Positions 47,593 to 57,430 of a stretch of 64,000 bases of DNA are shown in pieces; the stretch's first letter is position 1; the number at the start of each line of letters is the position of its first letter. Under the pieces are notes generated by a model that was not told where the DNA came from, did not search any database, and saw nothing but the letters and a program-made list of their open reading frames with translations. Source of the DNA: Daejeonella sp. (lineage in GTDB: Bacteria; Bacteroidota; Bacteroidia; Sphingobacteriales; Sphingobacteriaceae); contig NZ_JAUYSS010000027.1 of NCBI RefSeq assembly GCF_030695525.1, forward strand, positions 22,234-86,233, written 5' to 3'. The position numbers were made by a program, and so were the translations under genes.

Positions 47593-49284
47593 TTAGTATC
47601 CTGCTGCCTGCCCATCCTTTCTTGATTCGGATGCGCCGAAATAAACCTTTCGAACCGGATCCCAACGGATAGCCTGATAACCTCCATACATCCCGTTAAT
47701 GTAGCCAACCTGGTGCCCCTTGAGCATTAATTCCCTGATCACATCATAAGAAAATCCGCTTTCAAGCGTAATCATTCCTCCTTTTGGAGCCATACCTTCA
47801 CCAGTCGGTTCAGAAGACCCTTCATGGTTAATCCTTGGAAAATCTCCTGCTTCCTGAATATTTAAGCCAAAATCAACCACATTCATCACAATTTGTACAT
47901 GTCCCAATGGTTGAAAAGAACCACCCATTACCCCAAAACTCATTACCGGCAGACCGTCTTTGGTCATAAATGCCGGAATTATCGTTTGAAAGGGTCTTTT
48001 GCCCGGTGCATAGGTATTATTTTCACCCTCTTTCATCACATTAAACAGCTCTCCCCGATCCTGAAACATAAATCCAAGTCCGTCGGGCATCATCCCGGAA
48101 CCAAAACCCCTGAAATTACTCTGTATAAGGGAAACCATATTTCCGTCCTTATCGGCAACAGTAAGATAAATCGTATCGCCGTCCTTCATTGCCGGATTTC
48201 CTGCATCCACTCTTATTGCAGCTTTATCAGGATTTATCAGCTTTCTTCGTTCAGCAGCATACGATTTTGAAATCAATTCCTTAAGCGGGACTTTGGCAAA
48301 ATCCATATCGGCATAAAATTTAGCTCTGTCTTCAAAGGCAAGTTTTTTAGCCTCAGTGAATAGGTGCACATGTTCAGCACTGCCCAATTTGATCTTTGAA
48401 AAGTCATAACCCTCCAAAATGTTGAGCATTTGCAAGGCTGCTATCCCCTGTCCGTTTGGAGGTAATTCCCATACATCATAGCCTCTATAATTTACAGAAA
48501 CAGGTTCCACCCAGGTGGAAGTATGTGCAGCCATATCTTCATAACTCAAAAACCCACCGTTCTTCTTCATAAAGGCATCAATGGTACGTGCCATATCCCC
48601 TTTATAAAATACCTCCCTACCCTCTTTTCCAATCCGCTCAAGGGTATTGGCCAGATCAGAATTTTTGTAAACATCTCCCTCCTGCGGCAAATTTCCATTA
48701 GGATAATAATACTTTTTAACATTAGGGTAAGAACCATATAAAGCAGGTACCGCCTTTACTGAGTTTGCTAATTCACCATGAACAGGAAATCCATTTCTTG
48801 CGTATGAAACAGCTTTTTCGAGCACCTTTGTCATAGGCATAGAACCAAACTTCTGATGCAGCTCAAACCAGGCATCCACACATCCCGGAACAGTGACCGG
48901 CAATGGTCCCTGGGATGGAATATGAGAAATTCCCCGTTTTCTGAACTCAGCAAGGCTCAGTGATTTCGGCGAGCGGCCGGAACCGTTCAGACCATATAAT
49001 TTTTTTGTTTTCGCATCCCAAACAATTGCATACAAATCTCCACCGATACCATTCACATGAGGCTCTACAACCCCTTCCATTGCATTGGCTGCAATGGCCG
49101 CATCAATCGCATTTCCGCCAGCCTTTAAAATATCGAGCGCAACCTGTGTTGAAAGTGGATGGGATGTCGCAGCCATCCCATGCTGGGCAATAACCTGCGA
49201 ACGTGTGGCCCATATTTTCCCATAAGGACGATCCTGGGCACAAATACTTAGTGGTAGAATTAAAAATAGAATTAGCTTTTTCAT
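47593..49284 (-). CDS. ggt: Gamma-glutamyltransferase
   Basis: 563 residues from the ATG at 49284, chosen over the longer frame because it gives a signal peptide (LILFLILPLSICAQ). Family motifs are HPLSTQVALDILKAGGNAIDAAIAA (start of large subunit), GDTIYLTVADKDGN with the putative autoprocessing and nucleophilic Thr371, and GVMGGSFQPLGHVQI. The precursor would cleave itself before that Thr into two subunits in the periplasm. It hydrolyses or transfers the gamma-glutamyl group of glutathione and related peptides. The family also includes acylases, so the symbol is by closest look. Confidence 0.82.
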   Translation of the reverse strand: MKKLILFLILPLSICAQDRPYGKIWATRSQVIAQHGMAATSHPLSTQVALDILKAGGNAIDAAIAANAMEGVVEPHVNGIGGDLYAIVWDAKTKKLYGLNGSGRSPKSLSLAEFRKRGISHIPSQGPLPVTVPGCVDAWFELHQKFGSMPMTKVLEKAVSYARNGFPVHGELANSVKAVPALYGSYPNVKKYYYPNGNLPQEGDVYKNSDLANTLERIGKEGREVFYKGDMARTIDAFMKKNGGFLSYEDMAAHTSTWVEPVSVNYRGYDVWELPPNGQGIAALQMLNILEGYDFSKIKLGSAEHVHLFTEAKKLAFEDRAKFYADMDFAKVPLKELISKSYAAERRKLINPDKAAIRVDAGNPAMKDGDTIYLTVADKDGNMVSLIQSNFRGFGSGMMPDGLGFMFQDRGELFNVMKEGENNTYAPGKRPFQTIIPAFMTKDGLPVMSFGVMGGSFQPLGHVQIVMNVVDFGLNIQEAGDFPRINHEGSSEPTGEGMAPKGGMITLESGFSYDVIRELMLKGHQVGYINGMYGGYQAIRWDPVRKVYFGASESRKDGQAAGY

Positions 49285-49403
49285 GTTGAGAATTTGGAAT
49301 TTAAATATAATGGATTTGGAGGCAATAATTTGTCTATTATTCAATTTGTCTATTTGTCGATGGGAGTATAATCTTTCCATTTGTAAATGGATGTCTTGGG
49401 CAA

Positions 49404-49453
49404 ATCGACAAATCAACAAATCGACAAATTTTCAAATCATCAAATCATCTAAA
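49404..49453. repeat. CAAATCGACAAATC-type repeat tract
   Basis: Units such as CAAATCGA, CAAATCAA, CAAATCAT follow one another between the ggt start and the DUF2452 gene. A related opposite-strand tract (ATTTGTCTATT) lies at 49330-49357. Confidence 0.7.
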
Positions 49454-49554
49454 TAATAATCAGGTCATTTTATTCAGCAGATAATCAATCCTCAGTTTCA
49501 ATAATTATTTTTGCAGAATAAAAGAAGGGTTTTTGATCTTTTACACGCTGAAAA

Positions 49555-49968
49555 ATGGAAGAAAACGAAGAAAAGCCTGACCTGGTGGTTTGGGATAAGG
49601 AAAAAGGCTATTATCAAAAGGGGTTAAGTTATGGCAGCAATGTGAGCGCCCCGGCAATAAATCTCGAAAATGTAGGTGGTTGGAAGCAATCCAATGCGGA
49701 ACTGGCCAACAAGAATTTTAAAACCAAATTCGATGAGCTAAAGGAAGAATATGAAAAGTTGGTGAATGAAGTTCAATTGAATGAACTGGTCTATTCTGCC
49801 AAATACAATTTCACTCCGGTTATGGGACAGGTATATCACCTTTACAGTAAATCGGATGATACATTATTCCTTTCCCTGATCTCTCCTGATAGCTGGAATC
49901 AAAAATATCTGGGTTCCTTCAAATTAGATGCAAGCCATAAATGGTCAAAAACCGAGATTCTGAAATAA
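49555..49968 (+). CDS. DUF2452 family protein
   Basis: 137 residues, no leader. A central helical segment (FKTKFDELKEEYEKLVNEVQLNE) precedes the family signature LVYSAKYNFTPVMGQVYHLYSKSDDTLFLSLISPDSWN. DUF2452 is found mainly in Bacteroidota, and its function is unknown. It is a single gene divergent from ggt. Confidence 0.8.
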   Translation: MEENEEKPDLVVWDKEKGYYQKGLSYGSNVSAPAINLENVGGWKQSNAELANKNFKTKFDELKEEYEKLVNEVQLNELVYSAKYNFTPVMGQVYHLYSKSDDTLFLSLISPDSWNQKYLGSFKLDASHKWSKTEILK

Positions 49969-50479
49969 GTCTAAAAGTGTAACCGATCTAAGCCTACCCA
50001 AACAATTCAGTTAAATTTAATTTAAATTATTCAGCACCACTCCGGTGAATCGTTCGACGGATAAGTTCTGCACTTGCTCCGGGTGCCCAACTAAAGCTGT
50101 GTTGCCTTCATAGCTTCCTGCAATTGCCAACGTCTGGCATGGGAAAACACCTATTTTACTTCGCTGTTTGCATTCTTTAAATAGAAGATCCCTAAGTTCA
50201 TGAACGGGATATTACCAATTTTCGCCACTGGCCTGATTATTGAACTAATCTGTCTATCCTAATAATAAATATACCAGGTAATATCAATTATTTGAACTAT
50301 ACTACAGAACTGTCTATTGAATGATTATCAGTACTCTTTTTGTAAACTCATTTAAGAACAAGTTAATATAACCTCTATCCGTCAACCTTACCATGTAGTT
50401 CCATTAAGGAAAGACAATTAGTATCCTGATGTTCTGTGGCCTTTGCTACCTGCCATCAGATTGTTAATAAGATAATTAC
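49969..50479. other. 511-bp non-coding gap
   Basis: Between DUF2452 and the sensor kinase. It has one 15-bp palindrome, TGCCA-ACGTC-TGGCA, at 50127-50141, and a minus-strand stretch from about 50215 down to 50025 that stays open for about 62 codons without a start. I cannot assign either. The kinase promoter is presumably near the 3' end. Confidence 0.5.
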
Positions 50480-53392
50480 ATGAATATAACAGCTAAATAC
50501 ATCCATAAAATTAAACGAAATTGCACCAATCCCGGTGATAGCGAAGAGGACCTGATTTTTTGGCGAAATAAACTGTTTGCAACCACGATCATCTATCTAT
50601 TACCCTTATCACTTATTGCACTGATACCAGGCATTTACTGGAGTTTGAAGATTAATTTGTATGTCCTTGCTTTGATCGACATAATAACGGTTTTATGCAT
50701 GATAATTGTCGGATTTTTACCCCAGATTAAGCTCATTTTCCGCAAGGCAATACTCATCTCCTGTGCTTATCTCTTTAGCATCGCTATCCTTTATTATGTG
50801 GGTTTAAACGGACCGGGACTTCTCTATTTATTAACAACCTGTATTTTCAGCATTCTGATCTTCTCAACTGACCGGGTCTATTGGTCTGCCTGGCTGAATA
50901 CTTTTATCTGTGTGATCTTCGCTTTGCTCGTACAGTACAATATGTTACCTCAAGGAGACCTGCGTAACCATAACATCGGCGAATGGATCGCAGTTTCAAC
51001 TAATCTGATTTTCCTGAGTTTTTTATGTGTTGCTTTAATTCCCCTGCTCTTTAAAGGTTTGCAAAAAACCATCACAAAAGAAAGGAAATGGAAAAAAGAA
51101 CTGGAAATTGAGAAGCAAGCCCTATTTGAAGTATCCGCAGCTTTGAGGCAGGCACTGAACGAAAATATCAAAACAATGGATTCTTCCCTGGATGTGATTT
51201 GCGCGGTGGATGCAAAGGGCGTGTTTTTAAGGGTAAGTGCAGCATGTGAAGAGATGTGGGGCTACAGAGCAGATGAACTTATCGGAAATCGCACCATTGA
51301 CTTTGTTTATCCAGAGGATCGCATTAAAACCCAAAAAGCTGCTGACAATGTTTTAGCTGGAAAGAATGCAGTGAATTTTGAAAACAGGTATGTACATAAA
51401 AATGGCTCTATAGTGCCCATCTCATGGTCTGTCCGCTGGGATGAAAAAGATCAGATCAGATATGCGGTAGCAAGAAATGTAAGTGAAAAGAAAAAGCTGG
51501 AAAAGGCGGTCGAATTTGAAAGACAACGGTTTTATGACCTTTTTCTTGAAGCCCCGGTAAGTATAGGGGTAGTCAGCGGCCCCGATCATGTTTATGAAGT
51601 AGTTAACCCCCAGTATCTAGAACTAATTGGTATAAATGATATAATAGGCAAATCTGTAAAAGATGTTTTACCGGGTACTGTTGAACAGGGTTTCATTTGT
51701 ATTCTGGACAAGGTTTACAAAACCGGCGAAACCTTTTCGGCTAATGAGATGCTAGTAAAACTGGATATCGGGGGAAAACTTAGAGATAAATATCTGAATT
51801 TTAGTTACCAGGCGCACAGAGATAATAATCAGGAAATTGATGGCATTTTCTTTTTTGCTGTTGATGTAACAGAACAGGTTTTATCCCGTAAGCGCATTGA
51901 AGTAAGTGAATTACGACTTAAAGAATCTCAAAGAATAGCACATTTAGGCAGTTGGGAGATTGATATGAAAAGTCAAACCCACACATGGTCTGATGAAATA
52001 TATAAATTATTGGGGGTGGAAAGAGCAGAGGTGATCCCTACCCAAGAAGCATTTCTTTCCTTTATCCATCCAGATGATCTGGAGTATGTAACTAATGAAA
52101 TGGAGCATGCGTTAAAATCTCATGCAGATTACTCTTTTGATTTCAGATTTATCACCAGAGAAGGCCTGACCAGATACGGAAATAGTTTAAAACTATCAGA
52201 TTTTGACACTAATCTCAACCCTATCCGCGTTTACGGCATTGTTCAGGACATCACTGAACGAAAAGAAGTGGAACAGCAACTCCGAAACAGTGAGTCATTT
52301 AACCGGGGTGTTTTAGATTCACTAAACTCCAACATTGCCGTAATTAATTTTACCGGAACTCTAGTTGCCGTCAATGAATCCTGGAATATCTTCGGCTTTG
52401 AAAATGGCGCACACACCACAACGTGCACTGGTATTGGAAGTAATTATTTTGAGGTTTGTTCCAAAGCCGAAAAAGATGGAGAAGAATATGCAGGAACTGC
52501 ATGCGCGGGAATAAAAGATGTAATGAATGATAGGGAAGATATTTTTTATCTTGAATATCCATGCGACTCCCCTGAGGGAAAACGCTGGTTTGGCATGCGT
52601 GCATTAAAATTTGAAGGCAATCAATCTTTGGTCGTAGTGTCTCATCAGGATATTTCCGAACGCAAGTTTGCGGAGTTCGAACGGAGCAGGGTTGCCAAAG
52701 ACCTGATCCAGCGAAATAATGATCTGGAGCAATTTGCCTATATCATTTCTCATAATCTGAGAGCCCCTGTAGCCAATATCCTTGGCCTTATCAGCATCCA
52801 GAACATTCCGGACTTAAGCCAGGAGGAAAAGGAAGAATTAAATCAGGGTCTCTTTGAATCCGTTGACAAACTGGATGACATAGTCAAAGATCTTAATCAA
52901 ATTCTACAGGTCAGCACTACCTTGAATGAAAATAAAGAGCAGGTTAATTTTTCTAAATTGGTAGAAGACATAAAGATCAGTATTAAAAATTTGATCGAAC
53001 TGAAAAGGATTGAAATAGGATACGACTTTTCAGAAATCAACACATTCACCACCTTAAAAAGCTATATCTACAGTATTTTTTATAATCTGATTACCAATAG
53101 TATTAAATACCGCCAGCCTCAGATTCCCTGTATTATTAATATTGAAAGTCATCTGGTGGACAGGAAACTTCAATTAATTTTTACTGATAATGGTTTGGGA
53201 ATTGATCTCGAAAGACAGGGCGATCAGGTTTTTGGCTTATATAAAAGATTTCATCCTTCTGTAGAGGGTAAAGGTCTGGGATTGTTTATGGTAAAAGCTC
53301 AGGTTGAGAAACTGGGTGGTAAGATAAGTATCAGGAGCGAGGTGAATAAAGGATCTCAATTTACAATAGAATTTGATTGGGATAATAAGTAG
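50480..53392 (+). CDS. Membrane sensor histidine kinase with four PAS domains
   Basis: 970 residues. Six or so membrane helices occupy about 25-190, followed by a coiled coil to about 225. PAS-type domains are visible at about 228-345 (VDAKGVFLRVSAACEEMWGY), 348-465, 475-600 (LGSWEIDMKSQTHTWSDEIYK) and 601-735; their order continues with a HisKA region with His758 in ISHNLRAPVANILG. The ATPase part about 850-970 has the N box (FYNLITNSIKYR), DNGLGI and GKGLGLFMVKAQ. It autophosphorylates in response to an unknown signal. No response regulator is adjacent, so its partner is unknown. Confidence 0.9.
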   Translation: MNITAKYIHKIKRNCTNPGDSEEDLIFWRNKLFATTIIYLLPLSLIALIPGIYWSLKINLYVLALIDIITVLCMIIVGFLPQIKLIFRKAILISCAYLFSIAILYYVGLNGPGLLYLLTTCIFSILIFSTDRVYWSAWLNTFICVIFALLVQYNMLPQGDLRNHNIGEWIAVSTNLIFLSFLCVALIPLLFKGLQKTITKERKWKKELEIEKQALFEVSAALRQALNENIKTMDSSLDVICAVDAKGVFLRVSAACEEMWGYRADELIGNRTIDFVYPEDRIKTQKAADNVLAGKNAVNFENRYVHKNGSIVPISWSVRWDEKDQIRYAVARNVSEKKKLEKAVEFERQRFYDLFLEAPVSIGVVSGPDHVYEVVNPQYLELIGINDIIGKSVKDVLPGTVEQGFICILDKVYKTGETFSANEMLVKLDIGGKLRDKYLNFSYQAHRDNNQEIDGIFFFAVDVTEQVLSRKRIEVSELRLKESQRIAHLGSWEIDMKSQTHTWSDEIYKLLGVERAEVIPTQEAFLSFIHPDDLEYVTNEMEHALKSHADYSFDFRFITREGLTRYGNSLKLSDFDTNLNPIRVYGIVQDITERKEVEQQLRNSESFNRGVLDSLNSNIAVINFTGTLVAVNESWNIFGFENGAHTTTCTGIGSNYFEVCSKAEKDGEEYAGTACAGIKDVMNDREDIFYLEYPCDSPEGKRWFGMRALKFEGNQSLVVVSHQDISERKFAEFERSRVAKDLIQRNNDLEQFAYIISHNLRAPVANILGLISIQNIPDLSQEEKEELNQGLFESVDKLDDIVKDLNQILQVSTTLNENKEQVNFSKLVEDIKISIKNLIELKRIEIGYDFSEINTFTTLKSYIYSIFYNLITNSIKYRQPQIPCIINIESHLVDRKLQLIFTDNGLGIDLERQGDQVFGLYKRFHPSVEGKGLGLFMVKAQVEKLGGKISIRSEVNKGSQFTIEFDWDNK

Positions 53393-53592
53393 ATGTTAAC
53401 AAAGGAGTAGAAATATTAGGAATTGAAGATCTTTCAAACTAGCAAGACTATCCGTCGAGTTTCCATCGATTACCTAAATTGACTTTTTCGTACAACATTA
53501 ATTACTTTCCATCGAGTTTCCCTCTGGTCGGTGTTATCACCGTACCAGTAGCACACCTCACATGGTCGGTGAATAACATTGACCAGAGGAGC

Positions 53593-53658
53593 AATCGCAA
53601 ATAGATTGCCCGGCACACCCTTAGAACGATTAGTCCCCCGAAACATTCGAATAAAATT
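53593..53658 (-). pseudogene. Duplicated fragment of the GNAT gene 3' end
   Basis: These 66 bases match 57659-57724, the 3' part of the GNAT gene at 57638, with 7 mismatches, in the same orientation. They encode NFIRMFRGTNRSKGVPGNL, close to NFIRMFRGTNRFKGVPGNQ of the gene. A further match to the preceding codons is weaker (TRQKV). The rest of the 418-bp gap 53393-53810 has no gene. Confidence 0.75.
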
Positions 53659-53810
53659 AATTACTTTCTGTCGAGTTAGCAGAGCTTCTCAACACTCCTT
53701 TAAAATTCAAAGCGATGGAAACACAACACAGGGATCTAAAAGCGACTTTTTGGATTAATTGAATATAAAACTAAATTAGCGCCATCATAAAACAAAATTC
53801 TATTTCAGAC

Positions 53811-56042
53811 ATGACCCTTCAGTGTAAATCTCCCTGGATAATATCAATGATGTTGATTTTTTCATTTTATGCTGAAGCTCAGGAAAACCGAACCCAAACA
53901 CAAGGTACAAACCGCCCTGTAATTCAAGCCAGATTATCTAATGAAGACCCGGTTATAGACGGTAAAATAATTGGCGATTCATTTTGGGAAAACATAGAGC
54001 CAATTGGTGATTTAACACAAATCAAGCCTAATATCGGGGCTCCTGCTTCCGAAAAGACAGTAATAAGGGTTGCTTATACAGATAAAATGTTTTATGTGGC
54101 AGCTATCTGCTATGATAGTAATCCGAAGGCAATAGTAGTTTCTGACTCAAGAAGAGATGCTGATCTGACAGATGAAGATAGTTTTCTATTTATCCTCGAC
54201 ACCTATAACGATACTCAAAATGGTTTTTTATTCGGAACCAATGCAAATGGCATGGAATACGATGCTCAAATTGATAATGAAGGCAAAGGAACTAATAATA
54301 CTAACCGCCAGCAGGGAGGTGTAATTGGTGGTATAAACTTAAACTGGGATGCAGACTGGGATGTTAAGACTCATATTGGAGATTACGGATGGAGTGCAGA
54401 GTTTGCTATTCCACTGCGTTCTCTGAGATTTACAGCAGGAGAAAACCTGACCTGGGGTATCAATTTTGAGAGAAACATTAGCAAAAAGACGGAAACTGCT
54501 TACTGGGCAGCAATTCCAATAGGTTTTGACCTGAAAAGATTGTCCATGGCAGGTAAGCTGGATGGATTAAATCTCAAAAACCCAGGCAATTTCAAAATAT
54601 TTCCATATGTACTTACTCAGGCAGTTAACAACAGGTCTTTAGTGCCTCATAAAACTGATACAAATTTTGAGGCCGGAATGGATTTGAAATATAGTGTAAC
54701 GCCAAGTCTGACATTAGACTTAACCTATAACACTGATTTTGCTCAGGTTGAAGTAGACGATGAGCAAGTTAATTTGGATCGGTTCAACTTATTCTTTCCT
54801 GAAAAAAGGCCATTTTTCCTCGAAAATGCAGGTCAGTTTACGATGGGCAGTCCGGGCGAAGTAGATTTATTCTTCAGTCGTAAGATTGGTATTAGTGGCA
54901 ATGGAAATATTATCCCAATCACTGGAGGAGGACGGGTTTCAGGTAAAATAGGGCAAACCAATGTGGGATTATTAAGCATGTTTACAGATGATGTCCAAAG
55001 TCTTGGAATAGATAAGAATAGTTATAACATGGCCAGAGTAAACCACGATTTTCCAAAACACAGGTCTTCCATTGGTGGGGCATTTATAAACAGAACTGGA
55101 ATGGGAGATCGCAATGATGATTACAATCACGTCATGGCGGTAGATGGGAAATGGGGTCTGGGCCAAAAGGCACAAATCACCGGGTTTTTAGCTAAAAGTG
55201 CAACACCCGGAATTACCGATTCTGATCATTCATATAAACTTCAGTTCAGTTATAATTGGGAAAGATGGGAACTTAGAGCTGCTTATACTGAATTAGGTGA
55301 AGGATTCAACCCGGAAGTAGGTTTTCTTCAACGGAGTGCTTTCAGGAAACCTGAATTTTTTATCCAGCACAGATGGAGGCCAGATAATTTGTTGAACCTA
55401 TTAGAACTCAGGCCTCACGTCTCCTATAGACAATATGCCGATTTTAATGGAAATTTAGTTACAGGATACCTCCATATTGACAATCATTGGGTTTGGAAAA
55501 GTGGTCTGGAAATACACTCAGGCATTAATTATACAACAGAAGGTGTTGTGCAAGACTTTAATTTATCAGGGGTTTTAGTGCCCAAATCAACATATAAACA
55601 TAATGAACTGCAACTGGTTCTGATAACCAATCAAAATAAAGCAGTTTCATTGAATGCCCGATCTATTATAGGAGGATATTTTGGAGGAGACAGAATAGCG
55701 ACAACAGCAACTGTAAAAGCCAGAGTTGGAGATAAATTGAATTCATCCGTCATTGTAAATCACAATATATTAAATCTGCCAAACGGGGAATTAAAAGCTA
55801 TTGTACTTGGGAATCGTCTGGCTTATTCCTTTACCCCACGTATGTTTGTTCAGAGTTTAGTTCAATATAACAACAGGTCAAGAATTACTTCTGTTAATGC
55901 AAGATTTGGCTGGCTTCAAAATGCAAATAATGGTTTGTTTGTCGTAGTTAATATCGTAAAAGATAAAGATTTGCTTGACCTGCTGGATACCCGGAGCCTG
56001 ACCTTAAAATACACCCGCAGCTTTGATTTGTTGAGTTTATAA
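53811..56042 (+). CDS. DUF5916 outer-membrane protein with CBM9-like domain
   Basis: 743 residues with a signal peptide (WIISMMLIFSFYAEAQ). Residues about 45-240 resemble a CBM9/DOMON-like sandwich (DGKIIGDSFWENIEP, VIRVAYTDKMFYVAAICYDS, FLFILDTYNDTQNGFLFGTNA). The remaining part is the DUF5916 barrel region (FFPEKRPFFLENAGQFTMG, FFSRKIG, then alternating aromatic strands to the end). It should be an outer-membrane protein. Ligand and role are not established for the family. It stands alone between two repeat-rich gaps. Confidence 0.85.
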   Translation: MTLQCKSPWIISMMLIFSFYAEAQENRTQTQGTNRPVIQARLSNEDPVIDGKIIGDSFWENIEPIGDLTQIKPNIGAPASEKTVIRVAYTDKMFYVAAICYDSNPKAIVVSDSRRDADLTDEDSFLFILDTYNDTQNGFLFGTNANGMEYDAQIDNEGKGTNNTNRQQGGVIGGINLNWDADWDVKTHIGDYGWSAEFAIPLRSLRFTAGENLTWGINFERNISKKTETAYWAAIPIGFDLKRLSMAGKLDGLNLKNPGNFKIFPYVLTQAVNNRSLVPHKTDTNFEAGMDLKYSVTPSLTLDLTYNTDFAQVEVDDEQVNLDRFNLFFPEKRPFFLENAGQFTMGSPGEVDLFFSRKIGISGNGNIIPITGGGRVSGKIGQTNVGLLSMFTDDVQSLGIDKNSYNMARVNHDFPKHRSSIGGAFINRTGMGDRNDDYNHVMAVDGKWGLGQKAQITGFLAKSATPGITDSDHSYKLQFSYNWERWELRAAYTELGEGFNPEVGFLQRSAFRKPEFFIQHRWRPDNLLNLLELRPHVSYRQYADFNGNLVTGYLHIDNHWVWKSGLEIHSGINYTTEGVVQDFNLSGVLVPKSTYKHNELQLVLITNQNKAVSLNARSIIGGYFGGDRIATTATVKARVGDKLNSSVIVNHNILNLPNGELKAIVLGNRLAYSFTPRMFVQSLVQYNNRSRITSVNARFGWLQNANNGLFVVVNIVKDKDLLDLLDTRSLTLKYTRSFDLLSL

Positions 56043-56070
56043 ATATTCCTGCCAGCGCAAGGGCAGGGTT

Positions 56071-56256
56071 TTGCCGGGCTGCCCCTCCCGATGAAAAACA
56101 GCTCGGGGTAAAATAAACCTTGCCGTAGGAGGTATCTTCCGGCTATTCATAATTTGAAATGGAACGCGATTTCTTGCCGGAAATACCCCGGAGGAAAGGG
56201 CTGAACTAAGCAATAAAACACAGGTATTGCTTTCCAAAATCAATTATCTCGGCTCC
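56071..56256 (-). repeat. Dispersed ~200-bp repeat, copy B (inverted)
   Basis: The reverse complement matches copies A (32920) and C (63671), for example AATACCTGTGTTTTATTG, CCTTTCCTCCGGGGTATTTC and GAGCTGTTTTTCATCGG. It begins 29 bases after the DUF5916 stop, in the 600-bp gap 56043-56642. Confidence 0.75.
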
Positions 56257-56329
56257 ATAGCTTCATGAAATCAATTACAAGGATTTTTACTCCTAATTTA
56301 TGCCGAACTCAGGTTAACTAAGGTTATAA

Positions 56330-56462
56330 CAGCTTATCAATTCTCTTGTAGATTTCTCATTTTTACTCTCGCAAAGACGCCAAGATGCAACAGCTTACAC
56401 ATTATATATATTCATAATAGATAATATATTTGCCTCTCTGCGTCTTAGCGAGAGCCTTGTTT
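56330..56462. repeat. Palindromic repeat flanking HigBA, left copy
   Basis: Arms CTCGCAAAGACGCCAAGATG (56368) and CGTCTTAGCGAG (to 56452) pair with few mismatches. It matches 57431-57572 including the AT-rich loop and a flank of about 35 bases starting CAGCTT.TCAA. It looks like a REPIN- or MITE-like element. Confidence 0.75.
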
Positions 56463-56533
56463 TCATTCCATTTGATCAGTATTCTCATTGTTGGTGTGCG
56501 CCAGCGGAGAACATCAATCATCAAAAATTTTTT

Positions 56534-56576
56534 TATAACCAAAATTTGGTATTACCAAAAAAAGGTTATATACTTG
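56534..56576 (+). promoter_or_regulatory. Candidate higBA promoter with overlapping operator palindromes
   Basis: TTTG (56545-56548), 20 bases, then TATACTTG (56569-56576) closely matches the Bacteroidota TTTG-N19..21-TAnnTTTG promoter. Overlapping palindromes TATAACC/GGTTATA (56534-56570) and TTGGTATTACCAA (56546-56558) would suit binding by the HigA antitoxin. It lies 67 bases upstream of the HigB start. Confidence 0.55.
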
Positions 56577-56642
56577 TCTGGAAACAAATAATAAACAATG
56601 CAAAATTTGAAAAAACCGAAATCACACCTCAATACGCCCTAA

Positions 56643-56945
56643 ATGCAAATAATCATTAACGACCATTTTCTAGGTGAAGTGGCGAAAGGTACATACCATG
56701 GAAAGCTACCCTTTCCTAATGAGGTGTTAATAGGTTTCAAGAGGAGACTGGCACAGATGAAGGATATGCAAAGCACCCAGGATTTACGTAATCTGAAAAG
56801 TTTGCATTTCGAGAAACTAAAGGAAAAAAGGTATGATGGCAAATATTCCATCAGGAATAAAGCTTATCGTATCATTTTCGGTATAGATAAAGAGGGTGGT
56901 TTAGAGATTATTGAAATAGATGAGATCAACAAGCACTACTCATAG
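56643..56945 (+). CDS. HigB-type toxin (RelE/ParE superfamily)
   Basis: 100 residues. The region DLRNLKSLHFEKLKEKRYDGKYSIRNKAYRIIFGI with the following EIIEIDEINKHYS is typical of the HigB plasmid-maintenance killer family, whose basic residues cut mRNA on the ribosome. It is followed 25 bases later by a HigA-type antitoxin gene, with toxin first as in the host-inhibition-of-growth order. Both lie between two copies of a palindromic repeat. Confidence 0.82.
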   Translation: MQIIINDHFLGEVAKGTYHGKLPFPNEVLIGFKRRLAQMKDMQSTQDLRNLKSLHFEKLKEKRYDGKYSIRNKAYRIIFGIDKEGGLEIIEIDEINKHYS

Positions 56946-56970
56946 AAGATAACAACAGAGTATTACAGAC

Positions 56971-57258
56971 ATGGATCTAATTAAAGACAATAAGGGTACT
57001 GTGCTGACTATCGAAGCATTTCACCCGGGCACATTTCTTGAGGAAGAGATTGTCGAACGCGGATTATTAAAAAAAGATGTGGCTAGAGATTTGGAAATTC
57101 TTCCACACCATCTAAGCGAGATCTTTGCCGGCAAAAGAAATATTTCGGCTAAACTTGCAATAAAACTTGAGAAGCTATTGGGTGTCAGTGCTGCTTATTG
57201 GGCCGGACTACAGCTATCGTATGACTTACAGCAAGCCCGACAAGTCGAATATGCCTGA
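56971..57258 (+). CDS. higA: HigA-type antitoxin (XRE/VapI-like)
   Basis: 95 residues. FHPGTFLEEEIVERGLLKKDVARDLEI with ILPHHLSEIFAGKRNISAKLAIKLEKLLG is the helix-turn-helix of the HigA group, and AAYWAGLQLSYDLQQAR is the usual end. It neutralises HigB and represses its own promoter; the palindromes at 56534 are the candidate operator. The gap after it (57259-57637) has no gene, only repeat DNA. Confidence 0.88.
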   Translation: MDLIKDNKGTVLTIEAFHPGTFLEEEIVERGLLKKDVARDLEILPHHLSEIFAGKRNISAKLAIKLEKLLGVSAAYWAGLQLSYDLQQARQVEYA

Positions 57259-57430
57259 TTTTTATTGAGGATTTACAAAGCAATGACATCGCTGGTCATA
57301 CTTTAAGTATTGGGAGATTCCCGATTTGTAGGAACCTGTAGTTATAGGTTGACATGCGTTGTTAGGGGGATTGTGGAAGTTCCCGCATTCGCTATAATCG
57401 AATCGATTCAGTTAAAAATCCATATATCCA

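Noticed and set aside
49285..49419. 45-residue N-terminal extension of gamma-glutamyltransferase
   Set aside because: The internal ATG at 49284 gives a standard signal peptide; the extension spans a repeat tract.
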